Part shown: positions 34,429 through 42,562 of the stretch, in pieces
How the letters are laid out: every line of letters starts with the position of its first letter
Position numbering within the stretch: the stretch's first letter is position 1
From: an uncultured Bacilli bacterium
GTDB lineage: Bacteria; Bacillota_I; Bacilli_A; RF39; UBA660
Reading direction: 5' to 3'
DNA length: 64,000 bases
NCBI GenBank assembly: GCA_910580185.1
Contig: CAJTWC010000008.1
Coordinates: forward strand, 1-64,000
Program-made: the position numbers and the translations under genes
Notes under the pieces: model-generated
Database searches by the model: none
Seen by the model: only the letters and a program-made list of their open reading frames with translations
Told to the model about the DNA's origin: nothing

Positions 34429-35205
34429 ATGAAACTATATATTAAATCTCTTAAGTTACATTTAAAGTCAATGTTAGAGTATAAAGCATCATTTATCATA
34501 TCTTTTTTATCCCAAATATTAGTTTTCTTTTCATATTATTTTATAATACTAGCGCTTTTTGATAAGTTTGATAACATAAAAGGTTTTACGCTTTATGAAG
34601 TATTATTATGTTTTTCAATTATTCAGTTTGGTTATGCTTTTTGCGAAACCTTTGCAAGGGGAGTTGATCAATTTGATAACCTAATAATAAGAGGGGACTT
34701 TGATAGACTTCTTTTAAGACCAAAACCGCTGATTTTACAAGTGTTATGTTCTGATGCTGATTATATTAAATTATCTAGGTTAATTCAGGCGATTATAGTT
34801 ATGGTAATAGCGCTTTTAAAACTAAATATTAGCTGGAACTTGTTAAAAGTATTTACTTTGATATTTATGATACTAAGTTCCATTGTAATATTTTTTGGAA
34901 TCTTTTTACTTGCAGCATCATATTGCTTTATAACGGTTCAAGGACTAGAAGTTAGAAACGTATTTACCGATGGTGGTAAACATATGGCACAGTATCCAAT
35001 AGGAATATTTAAAAAAGGAATTGTTTATTTTTTTACGTTTGTAATTCCATATGCGTTTGTTAATTATTATCCTTTATTATATTTTATTGGTAAAGAAAAT
35101 AATTTAATTTATGCGTTTTCACCACTTTTAACATTTATTTATCTAATACCTTGTTTTTTAATTTTTAAGTTAGGATTAAAAAGATATTCATCAGTTGGTT
35201 CTTAG
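34429..35205 (+). CDS. ABC-2 exporter permease (second subunit)
   Basis: A 258-residue membrane protein with about six transmembrane segments, paralogous in layout to the preceding permease. It carries the matching loop IIRGDFDRLLLRPKPLILQV and a GVDQFDN segment typical of this subunit. AAGGAGG lies just before its ATG, within the 3' end of the first permease gene. Together the two permeases form a heterodimeric channel. The gene ends before a strong bidirectional terminator. Confidence 0.88.
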   Translation: MKLYIKSLKLHLKSMLEYKASFIISFLSQILVFFSYYFIILALFDKFDNIKGFTLYEVLLCFSIIQFGYAFCETFARGVDQFDNLIIRGDFDRLLLRPKPLILQVLCSDADYIKLSRLIQAIIVMVIALLKLNISWNLLKVFTLIFMILSSIVIFFGIFLLAASYCFITVQGLEVRNVFTDGGKHMAQYPIGIFKKGIVYFFTFVIPYAFVNYYPLLYFIGKENNLIYAFSPLLTFIYLIPCFLIFKLGLKRYSSVGS

Positions 35206-35211
35206 ATATGT

Positions 35212-35245
35212 AAAAGAACTTTACTAATTAAGGTAAAGTTCTTTT
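35212..35245. terminator. Bidirectional terminator
   Basis: A perfect 13-base inverted repeat AAAAGAACTTTAC (35212-35224)/GTAAAGTTCTTTT (35233-35245) between the convergent ABC operon and phosphodiesterase gene, T-rich on both strands. Confidence 0.92.
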
Positions 35246-35745
35246 ATTATTGTTTTATCTATGTTTTTTAACACTATTTTATTATCATCAAAAACTAAGT
35301 ATCCTTTGCTAGATGTTCCTCTTGGCTTTCCAATACTTCCAGGATTACAATATATAACACCTTTTTCTTTAATCAAAAGAGGTATATGGGTATGCCCAGA
35401 CATAAATATATCACCGTGGTAGCTAGGTAAAAATCCTTTGTTATAGGTATTACCATGAGTAAATGTAACTACGTGATTATTAAAAGTTAAACTAATAACA
35501 TCATGTGCATATAAGTTATAAGCTTCAAAATTAATATATTTGTCGCAATTACCTTTAATAAGTACAAGTTTGTTTTTAAATTTACTTAGTAAGGCCATTA
35601 TTTTACCTTCTATATCATTTTCATAATCATATGAGTAGGGAAGTAAATCTCCTAATATTATTAATTTATCGAATGGTTCATTATTAATAACTTTATTTAG
35701 TGCTTCATAATCTCCGTGTATGTCTGATATTACCAATAATTTCAT
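35224..35745 (-). CDS. yfcE: YfcE/MJ0936-type metallophosphodiesterase
   Basis: A 173-residue calcineurin-like phosphodiesterase. Metal ligands follow the family order: SDIHGDYEAL, ILGDLLPY, LIKGNCDKY (GNCD), FTHGN and SGHTHIP, ending with CNPGSIGKPRG. It probably hydrolyses small phosphodiesters; the natural substrate of the family is unsettled. The start at 35745 (MKLLVISD) has GGTGAT upstream, preferred over an ATG at 35757 that lies before that site. Confidence 0.93.
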   Translation of the reverse strand: MKLLVISDIHGDYEALNKVINNEPFDKLIILGDLLPYSYDYENDIEGKIMALLSKFKNKLVLIKGNCDKYINFEAYNLYAHDVISLTFNNHVVTFTHGNTYNKGFLPSYHGDIFMSGHTHIPLLIKEKGVIYCNPGSIGKPRGTSSKGYLVFDDNKIVLKNIDKTIIKELYLN

Positions 35746-35849
35746 TCTTATCACCATACTAATTATAATTTAAAAAAATACTTTTATAAAGTATTTTACG
35801 TTCGTTTACATATGATAATTTAATAAAGAATAATATTTTTAATTTAGTG

Positions 35850-35877
35850 TTGAAATATTATAAATCCTTGATATAAT
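35850..35877 (+). promoter_or_regulatory. Promoter of a small membrane-protein gene
   Basis: TTGAAA (35850-35855) and TATAAT (35872-35877), 16-base spacer. Confidence 0.7.
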
Positions 35878-35912
35878 GAAAAAGTCGCTAAAAAAGGGAG
35901 TGGTAAATTGAT

Positions 35913-36053
35913 ATGTGGCAGTTTAACTTATTATCAATAGTAAAGGAAGCGGTATCAAATGAAAGTTACCCAAGTATAACTATCATATTAATGATAATAA
36001 TTATAGTAATATTGATTATATATACACTAAGTAAAAATATGTCTGATAAATGA
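35913..36053 (+). CDS. Small single-pass membrane protein, 46 aa
   Basis: Short frame from ATG 35913 to TGA 36051-36053, with GGGAG upstream, a good promoter at 35850 and a terminator right after. The product has an N-terminal stretch of about 20 residues (MWQFNLLSIVKEAVSNESYP) and one Ile-rich transmembrane segment (about 22-40), ending SKNMSDK. It is a complete mini-transcription unit, which makes it believable. It has no pilin cleavage site, so it is not an obvious Flp pilin for the nearby Tad genes. Function unknown. Confidence 0.6.
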   Translation: MWQFNLLSIVKEAVSNESYPSITIILMIIIIVILIIYTLSKNMSDK

Positions 36054-36075
36054 TGGTTATAAATCATCTTTTTAT
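36052..36075 (+). terminator. Terminator of the small membrane-protein gene
   Basis: GATGGTT pairs with AATCATC (one wobble) around a 3-base loop, then T5, beginning at the stop codon. Confidence 0.7.
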
Positions 36076-36110
36076 TTTATATAAAATTATTAGATAATTA
36101 AAATGGATAA

Positions 36111-36139
36111 TTGACACTCATTTACGTAAATGGTAAAAT
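36111..36139 (+). promoter_or_regulatory. Strong promoter before a hairpin RNA
   Basis: A perfect TTGACA (36111-36116), 17-base spacer and TAAAAT (36134-36139). No reading frame with a ribosome site follows. Confidence 0.7.
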
Positions 36140-36145
36140 AAATAT

Positions 36146-36267
36146 ATAAAATTTTATTTTAATCTATTTGCTAGTATAGGAATAACTTTTAAGTGGAATT
36201 TTATTTGATGAAAACTAGCAGTATTAAGGCTAGTTTATTAAAACTAGTTTTTGTTTTTTTCATCAAA
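36146..36267 (+). ncRNA. Possible small RNA with nested hairpins
   Basis: From the promoter at 36111 a transcript of about 120 bases would end in a compact structure. The outer stem is TTTGATGAAAA (36204-36214) with TTTTCATCAAA (36257-36267). Inside, AAACTAGC (36212-36219) pairs with GCTAGTTT (36229-36236), or CTAGTTT (36230-36236) with AAACTAG (36241-36247). The two inner pairings exclude each other, so alternative folds exist. There is no open frame of interest. It could be a regulatory RNA or the remnant of a small repeat. Confidence 0.45.
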
Positions 36268-36439
36268 CAATTTAAATATACATATAATTACTTAGAAAAA
36301 CTGTTATTATACTTTACGTATATTTATTGTATATTGTTTTTCTAAAAAAAATATGTTATATTTTAATTGTAAGAAGATATCAGCTTGATATCTTAAAGAG
36401 GTTGAAAAAAAGTCAAGTGAAAGAAAGGAGAATTTAACT

Positions 36440-36469
36440 ATGTGGAAATGGCTTATTAGATGGATTTAA
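36440..36469 (+). CDS. Nine-residue Trp-rich micro-peptide
   Basis: ATG 36440 to TAA 36467-36469 encodes MWKWLIRWI: three Trp, one Lys and one Arg in nine residues. A textbook ribosome site AAAGGAG lies nine bases before the start, and a terminator follows within ten bases. The peptide would be cationic and membrane-active in character, or the three UGG codons could sense tryptophan supply if the following terminator is an attenuator. Both are inferences. The strength of the ribosome site argues that it is translated. Confidence 0.45.
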   Translation: MWKWLIRWI

Positions 36470-36477
36470 TTTTGTTG

Positions 36478-36508
36478 GAAAGGCTTATTTACACGCCTTT
36501 CTTTTTTT
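36478..36508 (+). terminator. Terminator after the micro-ORF
   Basis: GAAAGGC (36478-36484) and GCCTTTC (36495-36501) followed by seven T. Confidence 0.85.
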
Positions 36509-36558
36509 ATTGAAATTATTATTATATTTTGCTAAAATTATCATAGTGGAGGATTATT

Positions 36559-37212
36559 ATGAAGAAAAAGAAAAATGAACAAAATGATATATTTGTTAAA
36601 TCAATATTAATAATAATTTCATATTTTGCTTTACCATATATAGTTAAGTTTGTTACTAATTCCAGGTTAATAAGTATGTTATTATATTTGATTTATGCAA
36701 TAATATTGATGTTTTTATACAGAAATACTTTTTTCTCTGATTTTAAAGACATTAAAAAAAATTGGAAAAAGTATATAAAAAATATATTGATTAGTATAGT
36801 ATTAATATTTGTTTCCATGATAATTATAAATATGGTTATAGGGATTTTATTTGATATTAAAGAAACTTCTGAAAATGATTTTTCTTTATTAAATACTTTT
36901 AAAGAAAGTCCTATAGTTGTGATTTTGTTAACATGTTTATATTATCCATTAATAGAAGGTATTATATTTAGAAAATCAACAAGAGATATAATTGATTCTA
37001 AATGGTTTTTTATAATATTTTCATCGCTATTTTATTTTCTTTTCAATATAATTTATACCAGTATGAGTTTTAATAATATTATGGCTTCTTTGTGTTATTT
37101 TTCTACCATGATGATAGTTTCGGCTTCATATTGGAAAACTACTAATTTTACAGTTAGTATATTAATTATGTCAATTTTTAATTTAATTGTATGTTTATTA
37201 AGATTTATGTAA
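36559..37212 (+). CDS. Degenerate CPBP-family membrane protein
   Basis: A 217-residue protein with about six transmembrane segments, resembling CPBP (Abi/CAAX) intramembrane proteases. The glutamate box reads PLIEGIIFRKS where active members have EExxFR, and the following region FSSLFYFLFNIIYTS lacks the expected His (compare the intact FGTLHM in the gene at 57771). It is therefore probably not a working protease, and may be a pseudoenzyme, for example an immunity-like protein. GGAGG precedes the ATG. Confidence 0.7.
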   Translation: MKKKKNEQNDIFVKSILIIISYFALPYIVKFVTNSRLISMLLYLIYAIILMFLYRNTFFSDFKDIKKNWKKYIKNILISIVLIFVSMIIINMVIGILFDIKETSENDFSLLNTFKESPIVVILLTCLYYPLIEGIIFRKSTRDIIDSKWFFIIFSSLFYFLFNIIYTSMSFNNIMASLCYFSTMMIVSASYWKTTNFTVSILIMSIFNLIVCLLRFM

Positions 37213-37229
37213 ATGTAGGAGGCGGGCTT

Positions 37230-37814
37230 GTGAAAAAAAAAATAATTATATTTACATTTATAGTTTGTTTGTTTTTTGGCATAAGCAGTATTAGTGCCTT
37301 TGATAAACCTATTAGAACGGAAACGGATGATAAGATTATGTACGTTCAAGATGAAAGTGGTAAATTTAAATACTCTTGGGCGTTTAATAAAGATGATTAT
37401 AATGGCGATTATGATTTTGATTTAGGAATTAAGTTCAAATCGGTAAATGAAGATAAAATAAATAGTTTAATTAGCGAAGATATGAAAAAAGAGTATGTAT
37501 CCTTTAATTATCATGGTAATTTGCCTTCGGAAGCTACTGTTAAAGTTCCGATAAGTAAATTTAAGGATGGAGAAAAACTAAATTTATATTACTATAATCC
37601 AGAGACTAATGAAATAGAAACGATAACCTCTAACGTAATTGTATCTAATGGATATGCCAGCTTTAAGATAAATCACTGTTCTGATTACTTTTTAACCTTA
37701 TCAATAGTTAAAGAGGCAACTGGCGGTAATAACAATAATGGTGTTATCATAATCGCTATGTTAGTTGTTATAGTATTTTTAATAGGTTATACAATGTTTA
37801 AAAATAAAAAATAA
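37230..37814 (+). CDS. Secreted/membrane-anchored surface protein, unknown
   Basis: A 194-residue protein with an N-terminal signal peptide (about residues 1-21, ending SISA), an extracellular beta-rich domain, a Gly/Asn linker and a C-terminal transmembrane segment (about 168-188) with KNKK tail. The segment from KFKDGEKLNLYYYNPET to SDYFLTLSI resembles the C-terminal domain of the LRR protein at 11325 (NIYNYSND, then YTNKLDKYILM). GTG 37230 is used, with AGGAGG at 37217-37222. Role unknown; likely a small cell-surface adaptor. Confidence 0.7.
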   Translation: MKKKIIIFTFIVCLFFGISSISAFDKPIRTETDDKIMYVQDESGKFKYSWAFNKDDYNGDYDFDLGIKFKSVNEDKINSLISEDMKKEYVSFNYHGNLPSEATVKVPISKFKDGEKLNLYYYNPETNEIETITSNVIVSNGYASFKINHCSDYFLTLSIVKEATGGNNNNGVIIIAMLVVIVFLIGYTMFKNKK

Positions 37815-37833
37815 TGATTCGTCATTATTTTTT
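37810..37833 (+). terminator. Terminator
   Basis: AATAATGA/TCATTATT stem closed by a TTCG tetraloop (37818-37821), followed by T. Confidence 0.88.
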
Positions 37834-37897
37834 TATTTTGGATTGTCATATCTTGTCTTTTTTGTTATAATTGTCATTGATAATAGGGGAGATATTT

Positions 37898-38239
37898 ATG
37901 AAGTCTAATAAGGGGCAGGCGTTAGTTGAATTTGTTATCATTTTACCGGTAGCATTGATACTTCTTTTTTGTGTTATTGATTTTGGAAGGGTTATATCCT
38001 TAAAAAGTGATTTAGAAAACGTAGCATCGGATTCTGTTACCTTTTATCAAGATGGCAGGACAAAAGAAGATATAAAAAGAATTATTAACATGCCTGATGT
38101 AACAATTGATGTTAAAGAAGAAGGGGAATATACCACTATTAAAGTATCAAAGAAAATAAAACCAATAACACCAGGATTATCATACATGGTAAAAAACGTA
38201 TTTGATGTTAATATATCAAGGGTGATAAAAAATGAATAA
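37898..38239 (+). CDS. tadE: TadE-like pseudopilin
   Basis: A 113-residue TadE-type protein: short leader, then NKGQALVEFVIILPVALILLFCVIDFGR, the typical GQ-hydrophobic TadE start with a Glu five positions after the putative cleavage site. It is a minor pilin of Tad-type systems. ATG 37898 is chosen because GGGGAG lies just before it. It is the first gene of a six-gene Tad operon (37898-42437) and overlaps the next by eight bases. Confidence 0.88.
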   Translation: MKSNKGQALVEFVIILPVALILLFCVIDFGRVISLKSDLENVASDSVTFYQDGRTKEDIKRIINMPDVTIDVKEEGEYTTIKVSKKIKPITPGLSYMVKNVFDVNISRVIKNE

Positions 38240-38612
38240 TAAAGGACAATCACTTGCGATATTTATTATATTTATACCAATATTTATAATGGTTGGTGTA
38301 ATTGTAATTGATGTTTATAATGCTAAATTAGAAGCTAGAAAACTAGATGATATAAACAAGATGGTAATAAAATATGGCCTTGATCACATAGAAGAAGATC
38401 CGTATAACGATATGGTTAATTTGATATATAAAAATGATGATGAAATTGATAGTTATAAAATAGACATCGATTTAGATCAAATAAAAGTAGTAATGAATAA
38501 GACTACTAAAGGTTTTTTTGGAAGAATAATTGGAAAAGAAATATATACCGTAGAAAGTAATTATCGTGGGTATATAGAAAATGATAAAAAGATTATAGAA
38601 AAGGGTGTATGA
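38232..38612 (+). CDS. TadF/TadE-like second minor pseudopilin
   Basis: A 126-residue protein with the same build as TadE: NNKGQSLAIFIIFIPIFIMVGVIVIDVY at the N-terminus, then a short globular domain. The conserved Glu of the TadE cleavage region is not obvious. In Tad loci two such pseudopilins are normally paired. The gene overlaps the tadE end and precedes tadZ by four bases, confirming the operon. Confidence 0.75.
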   Translation: MNNKGQSLAIFIIFIPIFIMVGVIVIDVYNAKLEARKLDDINKMVIKYGLDHIEEDPYNDMVNLIYKNDDEIDSYKIDIDLDQIKVVMNKTTKGFFGRIIGKEIYTVESNYRGYIENDKKIIEKGV

Positions 38613-38616
38613 TTAG

Positions 38617-39396
38617 ATGAAAAAACAAGCAGCGAAGGTAATTTCTATTTTTTCTTGTAAAGGTGGCGTAGGTAAGACTACTACAACACTTAACTTAGCT
38701 GGTATTTATGACCTTATGGGTAAGAAAGTATTGATAATAGATTTAGATTTAAATAGCGGAGGGATAGCTGTTAGTTTAAACGTTGATGTAAAAAAATCTA
38801 TATATAACGTTGTTGATGATATGTCTAACAACAGGTTTAAAGACATATATCATTATACGGTTAAGTATAATGATAATATTTCTGTTTTACCATCACCAGT
38901 AGATCCAAGGGACTCTTTAAAGGTAGATTCTAGCTACATAAAGTTTCTTATTACATCAGCAATTTATAAATATGATGTTTTATTAATAGATACTTCTCAT
39001 AACATAAGCCCTATTTCTTTAGCAGCCTTAGATAATAGCGATAATACTTTATTTATGATAACTAATGACCCAGTAGATTTAAAAAACGCTAGAAGTATGA
39101 TATCCATATTTAATGATACTGATAAAACAAATTATAAGGTTGTTTTTAATTCATCTAAAGATACCGGAAAAGATTATTTTTCGTTGTTTGATGTAAAAAA
39201 CATTATTAAACATAATATAGATTACACTATCGATAAATCATTTTATATTAAAAATATTGATAAATACGTTATTGATGGTGAAATATTAACTTTAAATAAA
39301 AAAATAAGAGCACAGAAAAAGAGTGATGTTAACAAGTTAATGAAATTAGCTAACTCACTTATTGAAAATAATAAATCCGAAAGGGGTGTGCAATAA
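38617..39396 (+). CDS. tadZ: TadZ/CpaE-like MinD/ParA-family ATPase
   Basis: A 259-residue P-loop ATPase with the deviant Walker A FSCKGGVGKTTTTLNLAG (Lys before GG) and VLIIDLDLNSGG, of the MinD/ParA group. In Tad systems TadZ/CpaE positions the secretion complex. The N-terminal receiver-like domain found in many CpaE proteins is absent. The stop overlaps the tadA start by one base. Confidence 0.87.
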   Translation: MKKQAAKVISIFSCKGGVGKTTTTLNLAGIYDLMGKKVLIIDLDLNSGGIAVSLNVDVKKSIYNVVDDMSNNRFKDIYHYTVKYNDNISVLPSPVDPRDSLKVDSSYIKFLITSAIYKYDVLLIDTSHNISPISLAALDNSDNTLFMITNDPVDLKNARSMISIFNDTDKTNYKVVFNSSKDTGKDYFSLFDVKNIIKHNIDYTIDKSFYIKNIDKYVIDGEILTLNKKIRAQKKSDVNKLMKLANSLIENNKSERGVQ

Positions 39397-40724
39397 TGGC
39401 TAAATTATTAGATGCTTTTGATATTAAGGAAAAAAAAGTTGTTAATAAACCCGTTGCGGATTATGATATTTTTAAAAATAAAGAAATGCTTGATAATTTA
39501 AGAAATAGTATTATTTCCAATCTTATCGATGATAAAATTCCAGATAATAAATTATTGCATGAATACATTAACGATGAAATTGACAAAGCTTTAAAAGGTT
39601 ATGATTTAACCAATTTGGAGCGTAGTCATATATTTAACTTAATTGATAATGAAATAAATGGTAATGGTCCAATAACAGAGTTATTAGAAGATCCTAACAT
39701 TACCGAAATCATGGTAAATGGTAAAAACGAAGTATATGTTGAAATTGATGGACATATAAGTAAGGATGATTCCGTTTCATTTATTAATGATGAACATATA
39801 ATTAGAACCATTCAAAAAATAGTACAACCGCTTGGAAGAACGATCGATACCGCAAATCCCATGGTTGATGCTAGATTAGAAGATGGATCACGTTTAAATG
39901 CCGTAATACCGCCCTTATCACTTAAGGGACCTGTTGTAACCATAAGAAAATTTAGAAAAGATATGGAATCCATTGATGATTATTTAAGAACTGGCTCAAT
40001 GACTCCTTATATGGCTAGATTCTTAGATGCTGCGGTAAAAGCTAAATTAAACATTATAATATGTGGTGGTACTGGTAGTGGTAAAACAACCCTTTTAAAC
40101 GCTTTATCATCTTTTATTGGCAACGATGAAAGAATTATAACGATTGAAGATGCTGCTGAACTAAGACTTCATCAGTCGCACGTAATAGGTTTAGAAACAA
40201 GGCTTGTTAATTATGAAGGAACTGGAGAAGTTACGATTCGTGATTTAGTTATTAATTCTCTTCGTATGAGACCAGATAGAATAATTGTTGGAGAAGTTCG
40301 TGGTAAAGAGGCGTTTGATATGCTTCAAGCGATGAATACTGGTCATGATGGATCTCTTACTACGATGCATGCTAATAGCCCAATAGAAGCCTTAAACAGG
40401 TTAGAAACCATGGTTTTAATGGCTGGTATGGAAATACCTATAAAAGCTATTCGTGAATATATTGAAAATGCAATAGATTTAGTAGTTAACGTATCTAGAC
40501 TATCTGATGGTAGAAGAAAAATAACTAGTATTTGTGAAGTTGATGGTTTTAAAGGTGATGTTATAGAACTAAAAGAAATATTTACGTTTAAACAATCGGG
40601 TATAACAAGTAATGGTGAAATTGATGGATCATTTGATTTGAAAAAAAGAGTTCCATCTTGCTATAAAAAAATAAAAAGCAAAGGAATAAATGATTTAGAA
40701 GACATTTTTGAAAACAAAAAGTAG
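39396..40724 (+). CDS. tadA: Secretion ATPase TadA/CpaF
   Basis: A 442-residue type II/IV secretion ATPase of the CpaF/TadA family that powers pilus assembly. N-terminal domain with ITEIMVNGKNEVYVE; Walker A ICGGTGSGKTTLLNAL (about residue 225-240); Asp box ITIEDAAELRL; Walker B-type RMRPDRIIVGEVRG; and the His box TGHDGSLTTMHANSP. All catalytic parts are intact. It is co-transcribed with tadZ, tadB and tadC. Confidence 0.96.
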   Translation: MAKLLDAFDIKEKKVVNKPVADYDIFKNKEMLDNLRNSIISNLIDDKIPDNKLLHEYINDEIDKALKGYDLTNLERSHIFNLIDNEINGNGPITELLEDPNITEIMVNGKNEVYVEIDGHISKDDSVSFINDEHIIRTIQKIVQPLGRTIDTANPMVDARLEDGSRLNAVIPPLSLKGPVVTIRKFRKDMESIDDYLRTGSMTPYMARFLDAAVKAKLNIIICGGTGSGKTTLLNALSSFIGNDERIITIEDAAELRLHQSHVIGLETRLVNYEGTGEVTIRDLVINSLRMRPDRIIVGEVRGKEAFDMLQAMNTGHDGSLTTMHANSPIEALNRLETMVLMAGMEIPIKAIREYIENAIDLVVNVSRLSDGRRKITSICEVDGFKGDVIELKEIFTFKQSGITSNGEIDGSFDLKKRVPSCYKKIKSKGINDLEDIFENKK

Positions 40725-40737
40725 GAGGTGATATGCT

Positions 40738-41733
40738 ATGAACGTATTTATTATTCAAACACTAATAATGATTTTATTGGTGGGAATTATATTTTACTTA
40801 ATTCTATATAATAAAAGCTTAAAATTAGAACGTAGAATATCTAAATATAGCATAGACTCCATAAAAGATGATACTGTATCATTATTTGATATGCTTCATG
40901 ATATATATTTGAAATACGTAGAAAAATTATCTAACACACTAAAGAAATCTAACGTTATTAAAAAATATTCACTAAAATATAATAAGTATTTAACTTATGA
41001 AGATAATAATGATAAAGGTGCTATGGATTTTGTTAGTAATAAGGTTTATATTTCGCTTCTATTCGTAGTAATAATTATATTTGCAAGGATAATAGAAGGA
41101 AAAGTTCCAAGTTTTATTGACATATTAGTATCATTGCTATTGGGCTTCTTCTTAATTGACATATATTTTAAAATCTATGATTATTTTAAAAAGAAAAGGA
41201 TAGAACAAGATTTATTAAACGCTATAATCATAATGAATAATGCTTTTAGAAGTGGTATGAGCATGATGCAGGCAATAGAAATTGTATCAAAAGAATTAAA
41301 GGGGCCAATAAGTCAAGAATTTAAGAAAATGCATTTAGAAATAGGTTATGGTTTATCTCTAGACGTTGTTTTTGAAAGATTTTCAAAAAGAGTAGAATCT
41401 GAAGAAGTTAATTACATAACATCATCCCTTAGCATTTTAAATAAGACTGGCGGAAATATAATAAAAGTATTTTCCTCGATTGAAAAGATGCTATTTGATA
41501 AAAGAAAGTTAAAACAAGAAATGAAGTCTTTAACGTCTAGTGCTAGAATGATTAGTAAGGTTTTACTTGCAATGCCAATTTTATTTGTTGTAATAATAAC
41601 ATTGCTACAAAGAGATTACTTTAAAATATTAATAACCACGAACTTAGGCAACGTACTCTTATTTATGATTGTACTGTTATATGCTTTATATGCTTTGATA
41701 GTAAAAAAAATCATGAAAGTGAGGTTTAACTAA
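40738..41733 (+). CDS. tadB: Tad inner-membrane platform protein TadB
   Basis: A 331-residue T2SSF-domain membrane protein with transmembrane segments near the N-terminus, at about residues 95-145 and two at the C-terminus. The T2SSF core begins DLLNAIIIMNNAFRSGMSMMQAIE and includes the conserved TGGNIIKVFSSIEKML. It forms the platform with TadC. The ribosome site GGAGGTGAT lies upstream; a nearer ATG is out of frame. It overlaps the tadC start by one base. Confidence 0.9.
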   Translation: MNVFIIQTLIMILLVGIIFYLILYNKSLKLERRISKYSIDSIKDDTVSLFDMLHDIYLKYVEKLSNTLKKSNVIKKYSLKYNKYLTYEDNNDKGAMDFVSNKVYISLLFVVIIIFARIIEGKVPSFIDILVSLLLGFFLIDIYFKIYDYFKKKRIEQDLLNAIIIMNNAFRSGMSMMQAIEIVSKELKGPISQEFKKMHLEIGYGLSLDVVFERFSKRVESEEVNYITSSLSILNKTGGNIIKVFSSIEKMLFDKRKLKQEMKSLTSSARMISKVLLAMPILFVVIITLLQRDYFKILITTNLGNVLLFMIVLLYALYALIVKKIMKVRFN

Positions 41734-42437
41734 TGAAAGAAAAAAAGACGTTTATAAACCGAATTTATCGTGATAATGATATCAAAAAGATAGACATTAA
41801 AATAAAACAATTTGGGGTATCAAAAAAATTTACTACTGAATATTTTATGAATATAAGATTTTTTTCATCAATCATAATATTTTTGTTAATATTTATATTT
41901 TGGGATAATGGAGCTTTATTAGCACCTATTATAACCGCTATTTGGTATTTTTCAGTAGAGTATTTTATGCTTGATAGGCCGCTTAAGAAAAGAGAAAGAA
42001 AACTTGATAATGAAGCATATTATTACTTTGAAGTGTTAACGCTTGCTTTAGAATCGGGTAGAAATTTAGAAAACGCAATTAAAATGGCGTGTAAATACAT
42101 TGATTCAGAAATATCTGATGAATTTAAAGAAACGCTAAAACATGTTAATTTTGGTAAATCATTAACGGAAAGCTTGGGGCTTATGAGTGAAAGAATTCCA
42201 AGCTTAACAATTAATAATATTATTCTTAACATGGAGCAGTCAAACCTTTTTGGTAATAGTATAATTAATACTATGTATAATCAATTAGATTTCTTAAAGG
42301 ATAAACAAGTAATGGACATAAAATCAGAAATAAATAAAATTCCTAATAAAATAAGTATTTTTTCAGTATTATTTTTTATACCGCTTTTATTACTTATAAT
42401 ATTAGGACCAGTATTAATAGAATTTTTAATGGGATAA
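41733..42437 (+). CDS. tadC: Tad inner-membrane platform protein TadC
   Basis: A 234-residue T2SSF-domain membrane protein, the partner of TadB. Two transmembrane segments near residues 45-75, the core YYFEVLTLALESGRNLENAI, and a C-terminal segment LLLIILGPVLIEFLMG. It is the last gene of the Tad operon, which here has no flp major pilin and no tadV prepilin peptidase; those must be elsewhere or replaced. Confidence 0.88.
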   Translation: MKEKKTFINRIYRDNDIKKIDIKIKQFGVSKKFTTEYFMNIRFFSSIIIFLLIFIFWDNGALLAPIITAIWYFSVEYFMLDRPLKKRERKLDNEAYYYFEVLTLALESGRNLENAIKMACKYIDSEISDEFKETLKHVNFGKSLTESLGLMSERIPSLTINNIILNMEQSNLFGNSIINTMYNQLDFLKDKQVMDIKSEINKIPNKISIFSVLFFIPLLLLIILGPVLIEFLMG

Positions 42438-42438
42438 G

Positions 42439-42460
42439 CAAGCTTTTTAGCTTGTTTTTT
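42439..42460 (+). terminator. Terminator of the Tad operon
   Basis: CAAGCT (42439-42444) pairs with AGCTTG (42449-42454), then six T. Confidence 0.75.
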
Positions 42461-42562
42461 CTTGTCAAAAAGCTTGACATATTGTATATATTTTCATTTA
42501 CTGGGAATATTTTTAATGATAAGATTTTAATAGATAGTAAAGTAATAATGGAGGAAAGTAGT

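Larger units (their letters stand above)
36373..36508 (+). promoter_or_regulatory. Leader unit: hairpin, strong RBS, micro-ORF, terminator
   Basis: A hairpin AAGATATC/GATATCTT (about 36373-36394) is followed by AAAGGAG (36424-36430), the nine-codon ORF 36440-36469 and a terminator GAAAGGC (36478-36484)/GCCTTTC (36495-36501) with T7. The arrangement looks like an independent small transcription unit or an attenuation leader for the gene at 36559. Confidence 0.45.

Noticed and set aside
35913..36053. Small membrane peptide as the missing Flp pilin of the Tad system
   Set aside because: It lacks the Gly-xxxx-Glu-Tyr cleavage signature and lies in its own transcription unit 2 kb upstream, separated by several terminators.
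36559..37212. Calling this gene an active CAAX-type protease
   Set aside because: The required Glu-Glu pair and first His are not present, unlike in the intact paralogue at 57771.
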